A stretch of 37,068 nucleotides of DNA from an uncultured Lachnospiraceae bacterium (GCA_910585345.1 CAJUDS010000020.1:1-37068); one strand, 5' to 3'; numbered from the stretch's first letter, positions 22,692 to 32,274 are shown. Notes: generated by a model from the letters alone, not told the origin. Numbers and translations are program-made.

Positions 22692-23615
22692 TTAATTGTC
22701 AAACGTGGTTTTTAAAAAATAGTCCTGCACACTGGCAACCGCATTGGCGCCGTCCGCGGCGGCAGTCACCACCTGGCGCAGCTTTTTCGTCCTGACATCC
22801 CCCGCTGCAAAGATCCCTTCTACGTTCGTGCAGCAGTCCTCACCGGCTACGAAATACCCTTTCCCGTCTTTCTTTACGGGAGAAACAAATCCGCGGGATT
22901 CCGGCTCCAATCCAACGGCAATGAAAACGCCGTCCACAGCCAGATCCTGCTTTTCCCCTGTCTTTTGATTGACAAGATGGATGCCCTCCACCTGGTCCGC
23001 CCCGGATATTTCTTCCACGACAGTATCCCAGACCAGTTCTACGTTTTCCAGCGAAAATAGTTTCTGCTGCAGCGTATCAGCCGCCCGCAGCGTATCTCTC
23101 CTGTGTATCACATATACCTTTCGGCAGAATTTTGACAAAAATACCGCGTCACCCACTGCCACATCTCCGCCTCCCACCACCGCCGTAACCTTATCTCTGA
23201 AAAAGGCGCCGTCGCATGTCGCACAGTAAGACACACCCTTTCCGGTCAATCTCTCTTCACCATCTACACCAAGCCTGGAATAGGAAGCGCCTGCAGCAAT
23301 AATGACCGCCTTCGCCTGGTACACTTCATTTTCGGTAACCACTTCTTTGATCTCTCCGTTTAACTGGATCCGGACGACCTGTCCTTCCGCAAACTCAGCC
23401 CGCATAAATTCCGCGTGTTCCCTGAATTTCATACCCATCTCATATCCGTTGATTCCCTGCAGTCCCGGATAATTGTCTACTTCATACGTATTTATGATCT
23501 GCCCGCCGCTCATAGGCGCCTTTTCAATCACAAGCGTAGACATCCCCGCACGCCTGGCATAAATCGCCGCCGTAAGCCCCGCCGGACCCGAACCAATAAT
23601 AATTACATCTATCAT
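22692..23615 (-). CDS. trxB: Thioredoxin reductase
   Basis: This 307-residue FAD enzyme transfers electrons from NADPH to thioredoxin. The N-terminal FAD motif is IIGSGPAGLTAAIYARRAG, the redox-active disulfide is CATC (SYCATCDGAFF, about 131-141), the NADPH site is VVGGGDVAVGDA, and the C-terminal FAD motif is GIFAAGDV. The length is standard for the low-molecular-weight type. Of two near ATGs, the one at 23615 lies eight bases after AGGAGG and is preferred. Expressed alone, divergent from the SDR gene. Confidence 0.95.
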   Translation of the reverse strand: MIDVIIIGSGPAGLTAAIYARRAGMSTLVIEKAPMSGGQIINTYEVDNYPGLQGINGYEMGMKFREHAEFMRAEFAEGQVVRIQLNGEIKEVVTENEVYQAKAVIIAAGASYSRLGVDGEERLTGKGVSYCATCDGAFFRDKVTAVVGGGDVAVGDAVFLSKFCRKVYVIHRRDTLRAADTLQQKLFSLENVELVWDTVVEEISGADQVEGIHLVNQKTGEKQDLAVDGVFIAVGLEPESRGFVSPVKKDGKGYFVAGEDCCTNVEGIFAAGDVRTKKLRQVVTAAADGANAVASVQDYFLKTTFDN

Positions 23616-23844
23616 ACACATTTCCTCCTGCCGCCTTATTTCTATCCTTAGTGTATCAGCTTTTCCTGCAAAATACTACACGGTATACAGTTTATATTTC
23701 TCAAAAAAATAGGGAAAGACAACTGGTTTCTGTGCGTAAAAGCCGTTTTTCCTTGCATTTCCGCCCTCAATTTCTTACTATAATAAATGATACTTTAATT
23801 TATCGTTTGCGACAGCCATATCCCCCATTGTGGAAAGGAGACTT

Positions 23845-24573
23845 ATGAATCATACAAAAAAAACCGCCCTCATCACCGGCGCCTCCCGTGGCATCGGGCG
23901 TGCCTGCGCCAGAACCTTTGCCGCAGCAGGATACGATCTGTATCTGACCTGCCTGCGTTCCGAGCAGACTCTTCTTGCCTTCAAAAAAGAACTGGAAACG
24001 GTCTACCATATTAAGTGCCACACATTTCTCTGCGATGCGGCGGATTATGTATCGGTTACCTGTCTTTTTTCCTATATCAAAGCGCTTGATGTACTCGTCA
24101 ATAACGCTGGCATATCTTATGTCGGCCTGCTGCAGGACATGTCTGTGACGGACTGGGACAAAGTGATCGCCACAAATCTCAGCTCCTGTTTCTACACCGC
24201 CAAATGTGCGATCCCTCTGATGCTCGCCAAAAAGCGCGGACGTATTATCAACATTTCTTCCGTATGGGGAAACGTCGGTGCATCCATGGAAGCCGCCTAT
24301 TCCGCTTCCAAAGGCGGAATCAACGCCCTCACCAGGGCGCTGGCCAAAGAACTGGCGCCAAGCAATATCCAGGTAAACGCCGCCGCCTTCGGATGCATTG
24401 ACACGGATATGAACAGACAATTCTCAAAAGCGGAATGGGAAGCTGTCAGAAATGAAATTCCTGCCGACCGTATCGGCACATGCCAGGAGGCCGCAGATCT
24501 CGTTCTGCAGCTTGCTCAGGCCCCCGCCTATCTGACCGGACAGATCATCACAATGGACGGCGGCTGGATCTAA
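23845..24573 (+). CDS. Short-chain dehydrogenase/reductase, FabG-like
   Basis: This 242-residue NAD(P)-dependent oxidoreductase has the classic SDR motifs: TGASRGIG for cofactor binding near the start, NNAG (about 87-90), the catalytic Ser in INISSVWG, and YSASK (Tyr and Lys, about 152-156). The end GQIITMDGGWI is typical of FabG-like reductases. Because it is not in a fatty-acid operon, a specialised 3-oxoacyl or sugar reductase is as likely as FabG itself. AAAGGAG precedes the ATG at 23845. Confidence 0.9.
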   Translation: MNHTKKTALITGASRGIGRACARTFAAAGYDLYLTCLRSEQTLLAFKKELETVYHIKCHTFLCDAADYVSVTCLFSYIKALDVLVNNAGISYVGLLQDMSVTDWDKVIATNLSSCFYTAKCAIPLMLAKKRGRIINISSVWGNVGASMEAAYSASKGGINALTRALAKELAPSNIQVNAAAFGCIDTDMNRQFSKAEWEAVRNEIPADRIGTCQEAADLVLQLAQAPAYLTGQIITMDGGWI

Positions 24574-24609
24574 ACAGCCAGACCGCCATACGGTTTACAA
24601 CAACCATAT

Positions 24610-25413
24610 TCAGGAAACGCTGCCTTCGGACGCCTCTTTTTTATAATCAAGCGTAATCGTCTGATACGGTATTTCAATTCCCTTTTTCTGAAATTCACGC
24701 ACAATGGCAACCCGGATATCGCTGCACGCCTGAAAGCTGTCGTCCAGATTTTTCGTCCACACAGTCGTCTTTAAAATGATGCCGTCTGCCGAATATCCTT
24801 TCGCAAACACCTTGTTAGCCGCTGTATTCAATGTAAGCCCATTCTCTATGCAGATCTTCTGCATAATATCCATCGCCTCCTCAATATCCGCATCATAGGC
24901 GATCGTCACTTCCAGAAAGTTGCCAATGTTCTCCGTAAAATTCGTGTTTGTAATCACAGCGCAGTCCATAACCGAATTGGGCACAATGCAGCTTTCTCCG
25001 TTAAACTGGCTGATAATTGTATGACGCAGCGTTATATCCTTTACAATTCCTTCCGCTATTACGCTGCCTCCCTGTACCACTTTTATTTTGTCGTCCACAT
25101 TGTATGGTTTTGACACCGACAGAGAAAAGCCGCTGATTACGTTTGACAACGCCTGCTGGGCGGCAAAAGTTGCAATTGCAATGATGAGAGAACCGCTTTG
25201 CAGCAGCGCCGTACTTAAATCTTTTGTCATATCAAACTGCTGGGCAAGAATATAAATTGTAATTACATAAACCGTCACATGAATGACACTCCTGAAAAAA
25301 CGCAGATGCGCCACCCGTTTGCCCTTTGTCACAAAGCGGAATACCATATTGATCAACTGGTTGATCAACATTCCCCCGGCAATAAATATCGCTATTTTCA
25401 ACAAATGATTCAT
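24610..25413 (-). CDS. MscS-family mechanosensitive channel
   Basis: The 267-residue membrane protein has three hydrophobic segments (about 5-28, 46-63 and 75-100), the last being the pore-lining TM3 (SGSLIIAIATFAAQQALSNVISGF). The cytosolic MscS beta domain follows (YNVDDKIKVVQGGSVIAEGIVKDITLRHTII...VPNSVM) and an alpha/beta end. It should release osmolytes on hypo-osmotic shock. AAGGAGG precedes the start. It lies 21 bp after the MATE gene and is probably co-transcribed with the two exporters. Confidence 0.93.
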   Translation of the reverse strand: MNHLLKIAIFIAGGMLINQLINMVFRFVTKGKRVAHLRFFRSVIHVTVYVITIYILAQQFDMTKDLSTALLQSGSLIIAIATFAAQQALSNVISGFSLSVSKPYNVDDKIKVVQGGSVIAEGIVKDITLRHTIISQFNGESCIVPNSVMDCAVITNTNFTENIGNFLEVTIAYDADIEEAMDIMQKICIENGLTLNTAANKVFAKGYSADGIILKTTVWTKNLDDSFQACSDIRVAIVREFQKKGIEIPYQTITLDYKKEASEGSVS

Positions 25414-25434
25414 ATTTTCCCCTTCATCCTCCTT

Positions 25435-26790
25435 TTATGCCTCCTGCCGCTTCATCTCATTCAGCACGCTGACGCCCAGCGGAATCGACAGAAGAAACGC
25501 GCAGGCATCGGCAACCGTCTGGCACATCTGCACGCCCAGCAGTCCAAACATTCCTGGTAAAACAGCAATCAAAGGCAGAAAAAACAGGCCTTGTCTGCCT
25601 GCCGCCACCACGGATGCCTTCACTGCCCTGCCGATCGACTGCAGCATCATATTGCACATCACGATCCATGCCCCCAGCGGAAAAGACAGAATTTGCAGGC
25701 GCAGAGCCAGCGTCCCCACTGCAATTACCTGTGCGTCGTCTTTTCTAAACAGGGAAACAATGCTTTCTGCTCCCGTATACCCCAATACCGAAATCACTAC
25801 AAGAAAAACAAACGCATATTTCACGCAGAAAAAATACGCCTCCCGCACACGCTCCATTTTCCCCGCTCCATAATTCATGCCGCATACCGGTTGAAATCCC
25901 TGGCCAAAGCCGATCAACGCAGAATTGGCAAACATAGATATCCGGCCTACGATCGACATGCCCGCAATTGCCGCATCGCCATATACGCCCGCCGCCTGGT
26001 TCATACAGGTCACGGAAATGCTGGCAAGTCCCTGTCTGCACAGAGAAGGCAGTCCGCCCCGCACAATTTCTTTCAAATAATAAAGATCTCGGCTGAAATT
26101 ACGAAAGTGGATCACAATGTTGCCTCCCCGCCTGCTGCCTGCCCACAAAAGACCGAAACTGATGATCTGGCTCGAAACTGTCGCTGCCGCCGCTCCGGCA
26201 ATCCCCATATGAAAGGAAAAGATAAGCAGCGGATCCAGTATAATATTGATCACCGCTCCTGTTACAATGCCTACCATTGCATAAGATGCGCTTCCCTGAA
26301 AACGCAGTTGGTTATTCAGCACAAGCGAAGACGTCATAAACGGCGCGCCAAACAAAATAATCTTAAGATAAGACTTCGTGTAAGGCAGAATCGTCGGCGT
26401 AGAGCCCAGCAGACAGGACAGCGGTTCCAGAAAGACAAGCCCCAGCGCGGTCACCAGCAGGCCGCAGGCAAAAGCATACGCAAAGCCGGTAGACGCCATA
26501 ACGGAAGCTACCTCATATTCCCCCGCCCCTAACTTTCTGGAAATATAATTGCCGGACCCGTGCCCAAAGAAAAATCCCAGCGCCTGAATAAACGCCATTA
26601 CCGAAAACACCACTCCTACCGCCGCCGTAGCGCTTGTGTTAATCTTTCCCACAAAAAAAGTGTCCGCCATATTATAAAAAGAGGTAACCAACATACTGAT
26701 AATCGTCGGTACAGCCAGAGAGCAAACCAGGCGCCTGACAGGCGCCGTCGTCATATATTTTACCTTTTCTTCCTGTTCTTTCCCATTCAT
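25435..26790 (-). CDS. MATE-family efflux transporter
   Basis: This 451-residue inner-membrane protein has about twelve hydrophobic segments and MATE signatures: an N-terminal VRRLVCSLAVPTIISMLVTSFYNMADTFFVGKIN and the central repeat RGGLPSLCRQGLASISVTCMNQAAG. It would export drugs or metabolites by Na+ or H+ antiport; the substrate is unknown. GGGGAGG eight bases before the ATG at 26790 sets the start. A second MATE gene lies directly upstream in the same direction. Confidence 0.93.
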   Translation of the reverse strand: MNGKEQEEKVKYMTTAPVRRLVCSLAVPTIISMLVTSFYNMADTFFVGKINTSATAAVGVVFSVMAFIQALGFFFGHGSGNYISRKLGAGEYEVASVMASTGFAYAFACGLLVTALGLVFLEPLSCLLGSTPTILPYTKSYLKIILFGAPFMTSSLVLNNQLRFQGSASYAMVGIVTGAVINIILDPLLIFSFHMGIAGAAAATVSSQIISFGLLWAGSRRGGNIVIHFRNFSRDLYYLKEIVRGGLPSLCRQGLASISVTCMNQAAGVYGDAAIAGMSIVGRISMFANSALIGFGQGFQPVCGMNYGAGKMERVREAYFFCVKYAFVFLVVISVLGYTGAESIVSLFRKDDAQVIAVGTLALRLQILSFPLGAWIVMCNMMLQSIGRAVKASVVAAGRQGLFFLPLIAVLPGMFGLLGVQMCQTVADACAFLLSIPLGVSVLNEMKRQEA

Positions 26791-26842
26791 CGCAAGTTCC
26801 TCCCCTTTCACAGTCTGGCCATGGTTCCTGCCGGATCTCCCA

Positions 26843-28186
26843 TCAGCCTTCGTTTACTCTAATCCGTTTCATATAGAAAAGCCCCGCCGCATCCGCAAGA
26901 ATCCAGCCAATGGGAATCGCGCTCCAAATCCCCACCACGCCAATGGCCGGAACCGGCGCCAGCGCATACGCCAAAAGCACCCTCGTTCCAAGCGAAAGAA
27001 TCGTCAGCACAAGAGAGATCTCCGGCCTGTTCATGCCCCGGTAATATCCATATAATAAAAATAATACGCCAATACCCCAGTAAAAAGCACCCTCTATCCG
27101 TAAATATTGCGCACCGATTCGGATAATTTGTGTATCAGCCGGTGAGACAAACAATAGCAACAGATATTCGGCAGACAGAAACACAATGGCCGAAATCAGA
27201 ATACAGAATAACATAGACACACACAACGCCCCCTTTGCCCCTTTTCTCACCCGCTCTTTCTCACCCGCTCCATAATTCTGGGAAATAAACAGAGAAAAGG
27301 CATTTCCAAATTCCTGGGCCGGCATGTATGCAAAGGTATCTATTTTGACGCCTGCTGCAAAAGCTGCCATCACGGCTGCGCCAAAGCTGTTCACAAGTCC
27401 CTGTACCATCAGAATGCCAAAATTCATGACCGACTGCTGGACAGATGCCGAAACAGAAAAATGTATTATTTCTCTTACCGTATCTCTCCCCAGACATATT
27501 TCCTCTCTGGCAACATGCAGCTCCGGTTCTTTCAGCCAAGTATACAATGCTATGCCGATACCGGATACCGCCTGTGAAATTACAGTGGCAGCCGCTGCGC
27601 CGCGGATTCCCCAATGCAGTCCCACCACAAATAAAATGTCAAGCACAACATTCAGTACTGCCGTACTTCCCAGAAAATACAACGGCACAACGGAATTGCC
27701 CACAGCCCGCAGCAGATAAGCAAAATAATTATACAGAAATACAAAACAAATCCCCCAAAATACCATACCCGTATACTGCTCCATCATGCCCAGAAGTTCT
27801 CCAGGTATCTGCAGCAGCCATAATATCTTTTTCAGAAAAACCAGTACCAATAGATTTAAAATAACAGCGATACTGCCTATCCACACAAAGGCAATGCACA
27901 TGCTGTCTTTCATCTTCCCCCTGTCCTTTTTCCCATAATAATAAGAAAATGCCGCGCCGCTTCCCATGCAAAGACCGATCAGAATAGAAGTCAGAAATGT
28001 CATCAGCGTATAAGCGCTTCCCACTGCCGCCAGGGCATCCGGCCCCAAAGCCCTGCCTACAATCAATGTATCCGCTATATTATAAAGCTGCTGCAGCATA
28101 TTTCCCATTATCATAGGACCCGCAAACAGCAGCATCGTCTTCACCACGCTGCCCTGGGTCAGATCTTTCTTCCGTTCCTTATCCAT
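26843..28186 (-). CDS. MATE-family efflux transporter (second copy)
   Basis: This 447-residue protein shares the MATE pattern: KTMLLFAGPMIMGNMLQQLYNIADTLIVGRALG at the start and IHFSVSASVQQSVMNFGILMVQGLVNSFG in the middle, with about twelve membrane segments. It differs strongly from the downstream copy, so the pair is more likely two subfamilies than a recent duplication. AAGGAA eight bases before the ATG at 28186; the GTG two codons upstream is less likely. Confidence 0.93.
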   Translation of the reverse strand: MDKERKKDLTQGSVVKTMLLFAGPMIMGNMLQQLYNIADTLIVGRALGPDALAAVGSAYTLMTFLTSILIGLCMGSGAAFSYYYGKKDRGKMKDSMCIAFVWIGSIAVILNLLVLVFLKKILWLLQIPGELLGMMEQYTGMVFWGICFVFLYNYFAYLLRAVGNSVVPLYFLGSTAVLNVVLDILFVVGLHWGIRGAAAATVISQAVSGIGIALYTWLKEPELHVAREEICLGRDTVREIIHFSVSASVQQSVMNFGILMVQGLVNSFGAAVMAAFAAGVKIDTFAYMPAQEFGNAFSLFISQNYGAGEKERVRKGAKGALCVSMLFCILISAIVFLSAEYLLLLFVSPADTQIIRIGAQYLRIEGAFYWGIGVLFLLYGYYRGMNRPEISLVLTILSLGTRVLLAYALAPVPAIGVVGIWSAIPIGWILADAAGLFYMKRIRVNEG

Positions 28187-28301
28187 ATCCACATTTCCTT
28201 CTGTACTCAGCTTTCTGTCCCATTATTTTATCAAAAAGTGCGAATTTATTCAATCACACGGCGTTTGCGTTTCCGCACTTTGAGAAGCGCAGGCGCTGCG
28301 C

Positions 28302-28349
28302 AAAAACACCGGATAATGTAATTCCTATCACATCATCCGGTGCTTTTTT
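28302..28349 (-). terminator. Terminator of the 5'-nucleotidase gene
   Basis: Arms CACCGGATGATG and the near-complement ending ATCCGGTG form a long stem on the minus strand followed by TTTTTG; the plus strand also ends in TTTTTT. It lies 50 bp past the stop at 28399. Confidence 0.8.
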
Positions 28350-28398
28350 ATACTTACAACATGCAATGATCCGTTACAATTCCGCAGACATGCCTCTT

Positions 28399-30021
28399 TT
28401 ACTTAATCGTAATATGTCCTTTCGGCACGGCGTATTCCTCTCCGATCACACCGTCCAGGAAATTCACGTATGAAATCAGCGCCTCCGAATCAATGATCCC
28501 CGTATCAATCACCTCTTCCGCCTGCGTCAGTACATAGTAAGTATCTCCGCCATCCGCCAATATATTGCACACTGCAATATAATAAGTGTCTGTCAGACTG
28601 AATGGTCTGCCCCCTACGGATTCGATTGTCACACGGCTTCCGGGAGCAGCAGGAGCAAAATAGGTCGAATCCGGGTACTGCGCGCCATTTACATAGGGAA
28701 CAGACGTGTCAATCGTGAATTTAATATCGGATACCTGCGGAAAACCACCCAGTGCAGTCGGGCATGAGAAGCAGGCCGCTTCCAGGGTTTCCAGAAGTTC
28801 CGCACCCGTTAATTTAACCGCACAAACAGTATTATGGAACGGGAAAGAGGTAAGCAGCGTATTCATACTGATCGGACCTGCAGGAATGCTTGCACGCACA
28901 CCGCCGCCGTTCTGAATCGCACCATCAATCGTAATCTCCTCTCCAAAATATTGCTGTGCCGCATATTTGTATGCATCAGCCGCAAAATCCCCCAGATTGG
29001 TCTCCTGTGTACGAACGCCAGGATCCCTCTCTCCATTTAAGTCAACTGCCGCCGTAGCAAACAGACTCGAATAAGCGGTATCTACGACATCCTTATGCTC
29101 CTTGACGAAAGCATCCGTAACTGCATCATAACCGCCCTTGTAATCGGCTGCCTTCACCAGGGAAGCTGTTTCCTTCTCACCGTCATACACAACAACACCA
29201 ATATTCGCCAGATAATTTCCGGTGCTTGTCACCAACGTACCATTCACGTCTACCCCGCCGTCCATTTCCGTATGGCTGTGTCCGTCTATAAAAAGATCAA
29301 TTCCTGTCACGTTGGCAGCGACATCCACAGAACGTCTTCCAATGCTTTCATCATCCACACCCAGATGTCCAAGACAGATAATATAGTTGCACCCCTGTGC
29401 CTTCAGGGTATCCACCTGTTCCTGCGCGCACGCATATAATTCCTGACCGTCGAGAATCGTAATATCCTTTACATTTTTAGGATTTACCTTCGTCTGTATT
29501 TCCGGCGTATCCAGACCGAATACGCCTACCTTTTTATCACCAAACTCAAAGATTTTGTTATCTTCATAATAAGGCTCGCCTGTTTTCTTATCCAGAATAT
29601 TAGCGTCCAGTATCGGGAAATCCGCAAAACCTGTCATAACCTGCAGCTCCTCCGGGCCATAATCAAATTCATGATTCCCAAGAGAAGCCGCGTCATAACC
29701 GGCCGCATTCATAAAAAGTACGGCGGAAGCTCCCCGGTAATAGCTGACAAGCGTAGTGCCCTGGGAAAAATCTCCTGCGTCAAGCAAAAGAACATCCGCA
29801 CCCTTTGATTCATAATAATTTTTCAGACTCACCACCGCGGACATGCCAAGCTGTTCCCCCTCCACGGTATCAAAATGTCCATGGATATCATTGGTATGAA
29901 TTACCACCAAATCACCCTCATAAGACTTTTCCGCAGCATGCGCCAGATCCGCGGAACCTGTGCTGACAAACAGGGCAACTGCCATAGCGCAGGCCAGCAA
30001 TCGTTTTAACACCCTACTCAT
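28399..30021 (-). CDS. Secreted 5'-nucleotidase / UshA-type metallophosphatase
   Basis: This 540-residue protein has a cleavable signal peptide (MSRVLKRLLACAMAVALFVS, with AHA before AEKS). The calcineurin-like metallophosphatase domain shows HTNDIHGHF, DAGDFSQGT, GNHEFDYG and GHSHTEMDGG, which supply the two-metal site. The C-terminal 5'-nucleotidase domain has NLGDFAADA, IQNGGGVRASIPAGPISM and FPFHNT for substrate binding. It would dephosphorylate nucleotides outside the cell for salvage. No wall-sorting LPxTG is seen, so it is probably free or ionically bound. AAGGAGG precedes the ATG. Confidence 0.93.
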   Translation of the reverse strand: MSRVLKRLLACAMAVALFVSTGSADLAHAAEKSYEGDLVVIHTNDIHGHFDTVEGEQLGMSAVVSLKNYYESKGADVLLLDAGDFSQGTTLVSYYRGASAVLFMNAAGYDAASLGNHEFDYGPEELQVMTGFADFPILDANILDKKTGEPYYEDNKIFEFGDKKVGVFGLDTPEIQTKVNPKNVKDITILDGQELYACAQEQVDTLKAQGCNYIICLGHLGVDDESIGRRSVDVAANVTGIDLFIDGHSHTEMDGGVDVNGTLVTSTGNYLANIGVVVYDGEKETASLVKAADYKGGYDAVTDAFVKEHKDVVDTAYSSLFATAAVDLNGERDPGVRTQETNLGDFAADAYKYAAQQYFGEEITIDGAIQNGGGVRASIPAGPISMNTLLTSFPFHNTVCAVKLTGAELLETLEAACFSCPTALGGFPQVSDIKFTIDTSVPYVNGAQYPDSTYFAPAAPGSRVTIESVGGRPFSLTDTYYIAVCNILADGGDTYYVLTQAEEVIDTGIIDSEALISYVNFLDGVIGEEYAVPKGHITIK

Positions 30022-30096
30022 AAGATCCTCCTTCTCTTTTGTGTTGCGGATATCAGCAGTACTTTTCCGATACCCCTCTTTTTTGTCTACTATTTC

Positions 30097-30125
30097 ATCT
30101 TACTTTTCCCCCGCACATGTGTCAA
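30097..30125 (-). promoter_or_regulatory. Promoter of the 5'-nucleotidase gene
   Basis: Minus-strand TTGACA (30125-30120), 17-bp spacer, TAAGAT (30102-30097), about 75 bp before the start codon. Confidence 0.65.
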
Positions 30126-30524
30126 GACTTAGACAGTTCGAGTTTCCCCATTTTTGTGCAAGACTGCTGCTGGGATTTTGCACAAATGCAGCAATGATCT
30201 GCACCGTTAAAAAGACATTGCTCGTAAATTTGTATCTGCACCTTTTCTATAAATGCTGCTATGCAGTCCCGGCAGAATACTAAGAGGTTCAACCGAACTT
30301 CTTACTTGGATTATACCCATTTTCTGATAAGTATCTACTTGCATTTTATACAAAATCCCCAAAACATATATGTTTGGGGATTTCTATCCATATTTGATAT
30401 TCTGTCTGCCTATCTTTTTGTGAACTTCAAATGCCCAATTCAAGGGAGTCTTAATCCATTTGCCACTTACTTGTTAGTTACTGATATGTTTTCATTTGTT
30501 TCTGTGCTTCCCGATTCGCCTCTG
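30126..30524. other. Intergenic region with two inverted repeats
   Basis: No gene is supported in these 400 bp. An inverted repeat TTTGTGCAA (30153-30161) / TTGCACAAA (30178-30186) and a perfect hairpin AAATCCCCAAA...TTTGGGGATTT (30353-30383) are present. The second could end the minus-strand DUF2442 transcript, though its T run is short. The region is the likely boundary between chromosome and accessory DNA. Confidence 0.5.
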
Positions 30525-30806
30525 TTATGCAATCTGCTCGTTTACAAACGGAAGCTCATATAGTGTATCCGGGTCAATATCCAAACAATTCGTATTATCT
30601 CGATTTTTCCCCCCCCCGATATCCCATGCCAATGTATCATTCATCACTGTACAGGCCTCTTTAAAAACAGTGATATCTTTCAATGGACGAAATACCTCTT
30701 TCTCAATCATTTGAGTCATATCATAACATACGATTTTACCATCTTCAAAGTATACATATACCGAATAATTTTCCATTGGTATTACCTGCACAACCTTCGG
30801 AAACAT
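30525..30806 (-). CDS. DUF2442 protein with a nine-G tract
   Basis: This protein of about 93 residues matches DUF2442: KVVQVIPMENYSVYVYFEDGKIVCYDM at the start and DIDPDTLYELPF at the end. DUF2442 genes usually pair with DUF4160 genes, and the pair has been suggested to act as a toxin-antitoxin-like unit; I know of no firm proof. Here the partner is broken. The segment AWDIGGGKNRD is encoded by a run of nine G (plus-strand C run 30609-30617), a slippage-prone tract. The current length keeps the frame. GAGGTG six bases before the ATG at 30806 sets the start. Confidence 0.82.
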   Translation of the reverse strand: MFPKVVQVIPMENYSVYVYFEDGKIVCYDMTQMIEKEVFRPLKDITVFKEACTVMNDTLAWDIGGGKNRDNTNCLDIDPDTLYELPFVNEQIA

Positions 30807-30822
30807 AACGTTCACCTCACTT

Positions 30823-30996
30823 TTAAACTAACGGATTGATTCGATTCATTGGTTTTCCATCCTTTGATAATTCCCAATTCTGCATCATTTCATAATCGCC
30901 TTATTACCATATATATTCCGCATGGAAATGTGGAGGATTATGGTCATCATAATACATTGTTATTCTGATTCCGTAAAACAACGATATCTCTGGCAT
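30823..30996 (-). pseudogene. DUF4160 gene remnant
   Basis: The frame from 30996 encodes a textbook DUF4160 start (MPEISLFYGIRITMYYDDHN then PPHFHAEY) but meets TAA after IW. Past the stop, another frame holds NKAIM, and after a loss of roughly 25 codons the typical C-terminus MQNWELSKDGKPMNRINPLV appears. So the gene has a small insertion plus an internal deletion and cannot give a full product. It directly precedes the DUF2442 gene, its usual partner. Confidence 0.85.
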
Positions 30997-31067
30997 TATA
31001 TTTACCTCCTCATTTCATTCTATAGCATATATAATTGACAATATAAGTTTACCACAATTATCACCCC

Positions 31068-31100
31068 AAAAAAACCCACAAACACAATGTTTGTGGGTTT
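31068..31100 (-). terminator. Strong terminator ending the sigma-factor transcript
   Basis: Perfect arms AAACCCACAAACA and TGTTTGTGGGTTT with a three-base loop, followed on the minus strand by seven T. It lies about 150 bp past the sigma-like gene. Confidence 0.85.
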
Positions 31101-31252
31101 GCCATGCAAAAAAATATATATTTCCTGTCTCAAGAGAAAATTCTACAGAATTATCGCTTGGAGAACTGCAAACCGCATAAAATAAGGCTTTACAGACTAT
31201 TTGTGTGCTACAAGTGTGTTACGAAAAACAATTTTTATCTATTTTTGAACAC

Positions 31253-32184
31253 TTACAGACACTTTCTTTTTCTCTGTTCAAACATAATTTCTACCTGTCT
31301 TTTATGCTTTTCATACTCTGCCTGTAATTCTGCCCGGCGTAAAGCAATATACTCTACCGTAGAAGTAAACCCATGCTCATTGAATTTATTCATACTGTTT
31401 CTGTATGCTCCAGCTTCCACAATATCAAATTTTTCCAGTAATTCACGCTTTGCCTTGCCTATCTGTAGCCGCCGCAGTCCTTTTTCCTTTGTCTGTCTTA
31501 CTCGCTCTATGGTTATGCCCTGCTCTCTGGCTACTGCTACCATTGTCCGATTATTTATGAATATTCCCTTATTATATGGTTCTCTCTATCGCTTGTAAAA
31601 CGCTCCACAATGCCCCATAATTCACTTTTAGAGTGTTCGGAGTATATTTTATCAACTGTTTCATCTTCAAGGCTAAAATCGGCTTGTATGGTATCGGCAA
31701 GTGTCAAGCTGTTATCATCCGCTAAAGGGGTGTCTAAACTGGCTACCCCCTGCATCCATATTTTTAATTCCGGCAGCAGTCCTACAGATATACGCATTTT
31801 ATCAGCTATCTCATTGTCTGTTGGCACTCTGCCTAATTCCTGCTCCAACTCCTGTACGGTTTTCTTGTAACGTGCTATTTTCTGCCTTGTGTGGCTTGGT
31901 ATTCGCACCGCAGAGCCGCATTTTTCAAGATAGCGTTGTACGGATTGTTTTATCCAGTATTCCGCATAAGTCATAAACCGCACATTTGCAGACGTTTCAT
32001 AATGCTGTACCGCTTCCCATAGTCCGAAATAGGCTTCCTGCAATAAATCCTTCATAGGTTCATAGGCAGCAAATGGCTTTATGAATTTCTTAATCAACGG
32101 CAAATTATTTTCATACAGCAGTTGCATATAATCCGTTACAGAATAACCGTTCCTAATTTCACAGACAATTTGCTCATTCGTCAT
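31253..32184 (-). pseudogene. Sigma-70-family factor with a frameshift before region 4
   Basis: The first frame (31555-32184, 209 residues) covers sigma regions 2 and 3: LIKKFIKPFAAYEPMKDLLQEAYFGLWEAVQHYE, RFMTYAEYWIKQSVQRYL and RIPSHTRQKIARYKK. It breaks off at SDRENHIIREYS-stop. The next frame (31253-31543 plus a few upstream codons INNRT) gives the missing region 4, VAVAREQGITIERVRQTKEKGLRRLQ, and a C-terminal extension. Adding a single T near 31562 joins them as REYFINNRT. So one base has been lost, by mutation or by sequencing error. The family is common on Firmicutes conjugative and phage-like elements, where it drives element genes. Its ATG follows GGTAGGTG. Confidence 0.82.
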
Positions 32185-32235
32185 TGCAATGCACCTACCC
32201 TTTTGCTATAATTTGAGTAGATGCAGGATATAAAG

Positions 32236-32274
32236 AGAAGTCAGCCCACAAAAGCAACGGCTTCTCTTTTATTT
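32236..32274 (+). terminator. Orphan hairpin with plus-strand T run
   Basis: AAAGAGAAG and CTTCTCTTT pair around a 20-base loop and are followed by TATTTTA on the plus strand. No plus-strand gene lies upstream, so it may end a read-through or an unseen small RNA. It is in the 290-bp gap between the sigma and resolvase genes, which holds no supportable gene. Confidence 0.45.

Noticed and set aside
24297..24420. Minus-strand frame opposite the SDR gene (up to 206 codons from 23800)
   Set aside because: Covers the same bases as a well-supported SDR gene with all motifs; the antisense translation has none.
25591..26532. Plus-strand frame of 313 codons opposite the first MATE gene
   Set aside because: Highly basic, His- and Arg-rich translation, no start signals; an antisense shadow of a membrane protein.
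30220..30330. Possible tRNA or its 3' remnant (GGTTCAACC-like text)
   Set aside because: No acceptor, D or anticodon stems could be paired around it.
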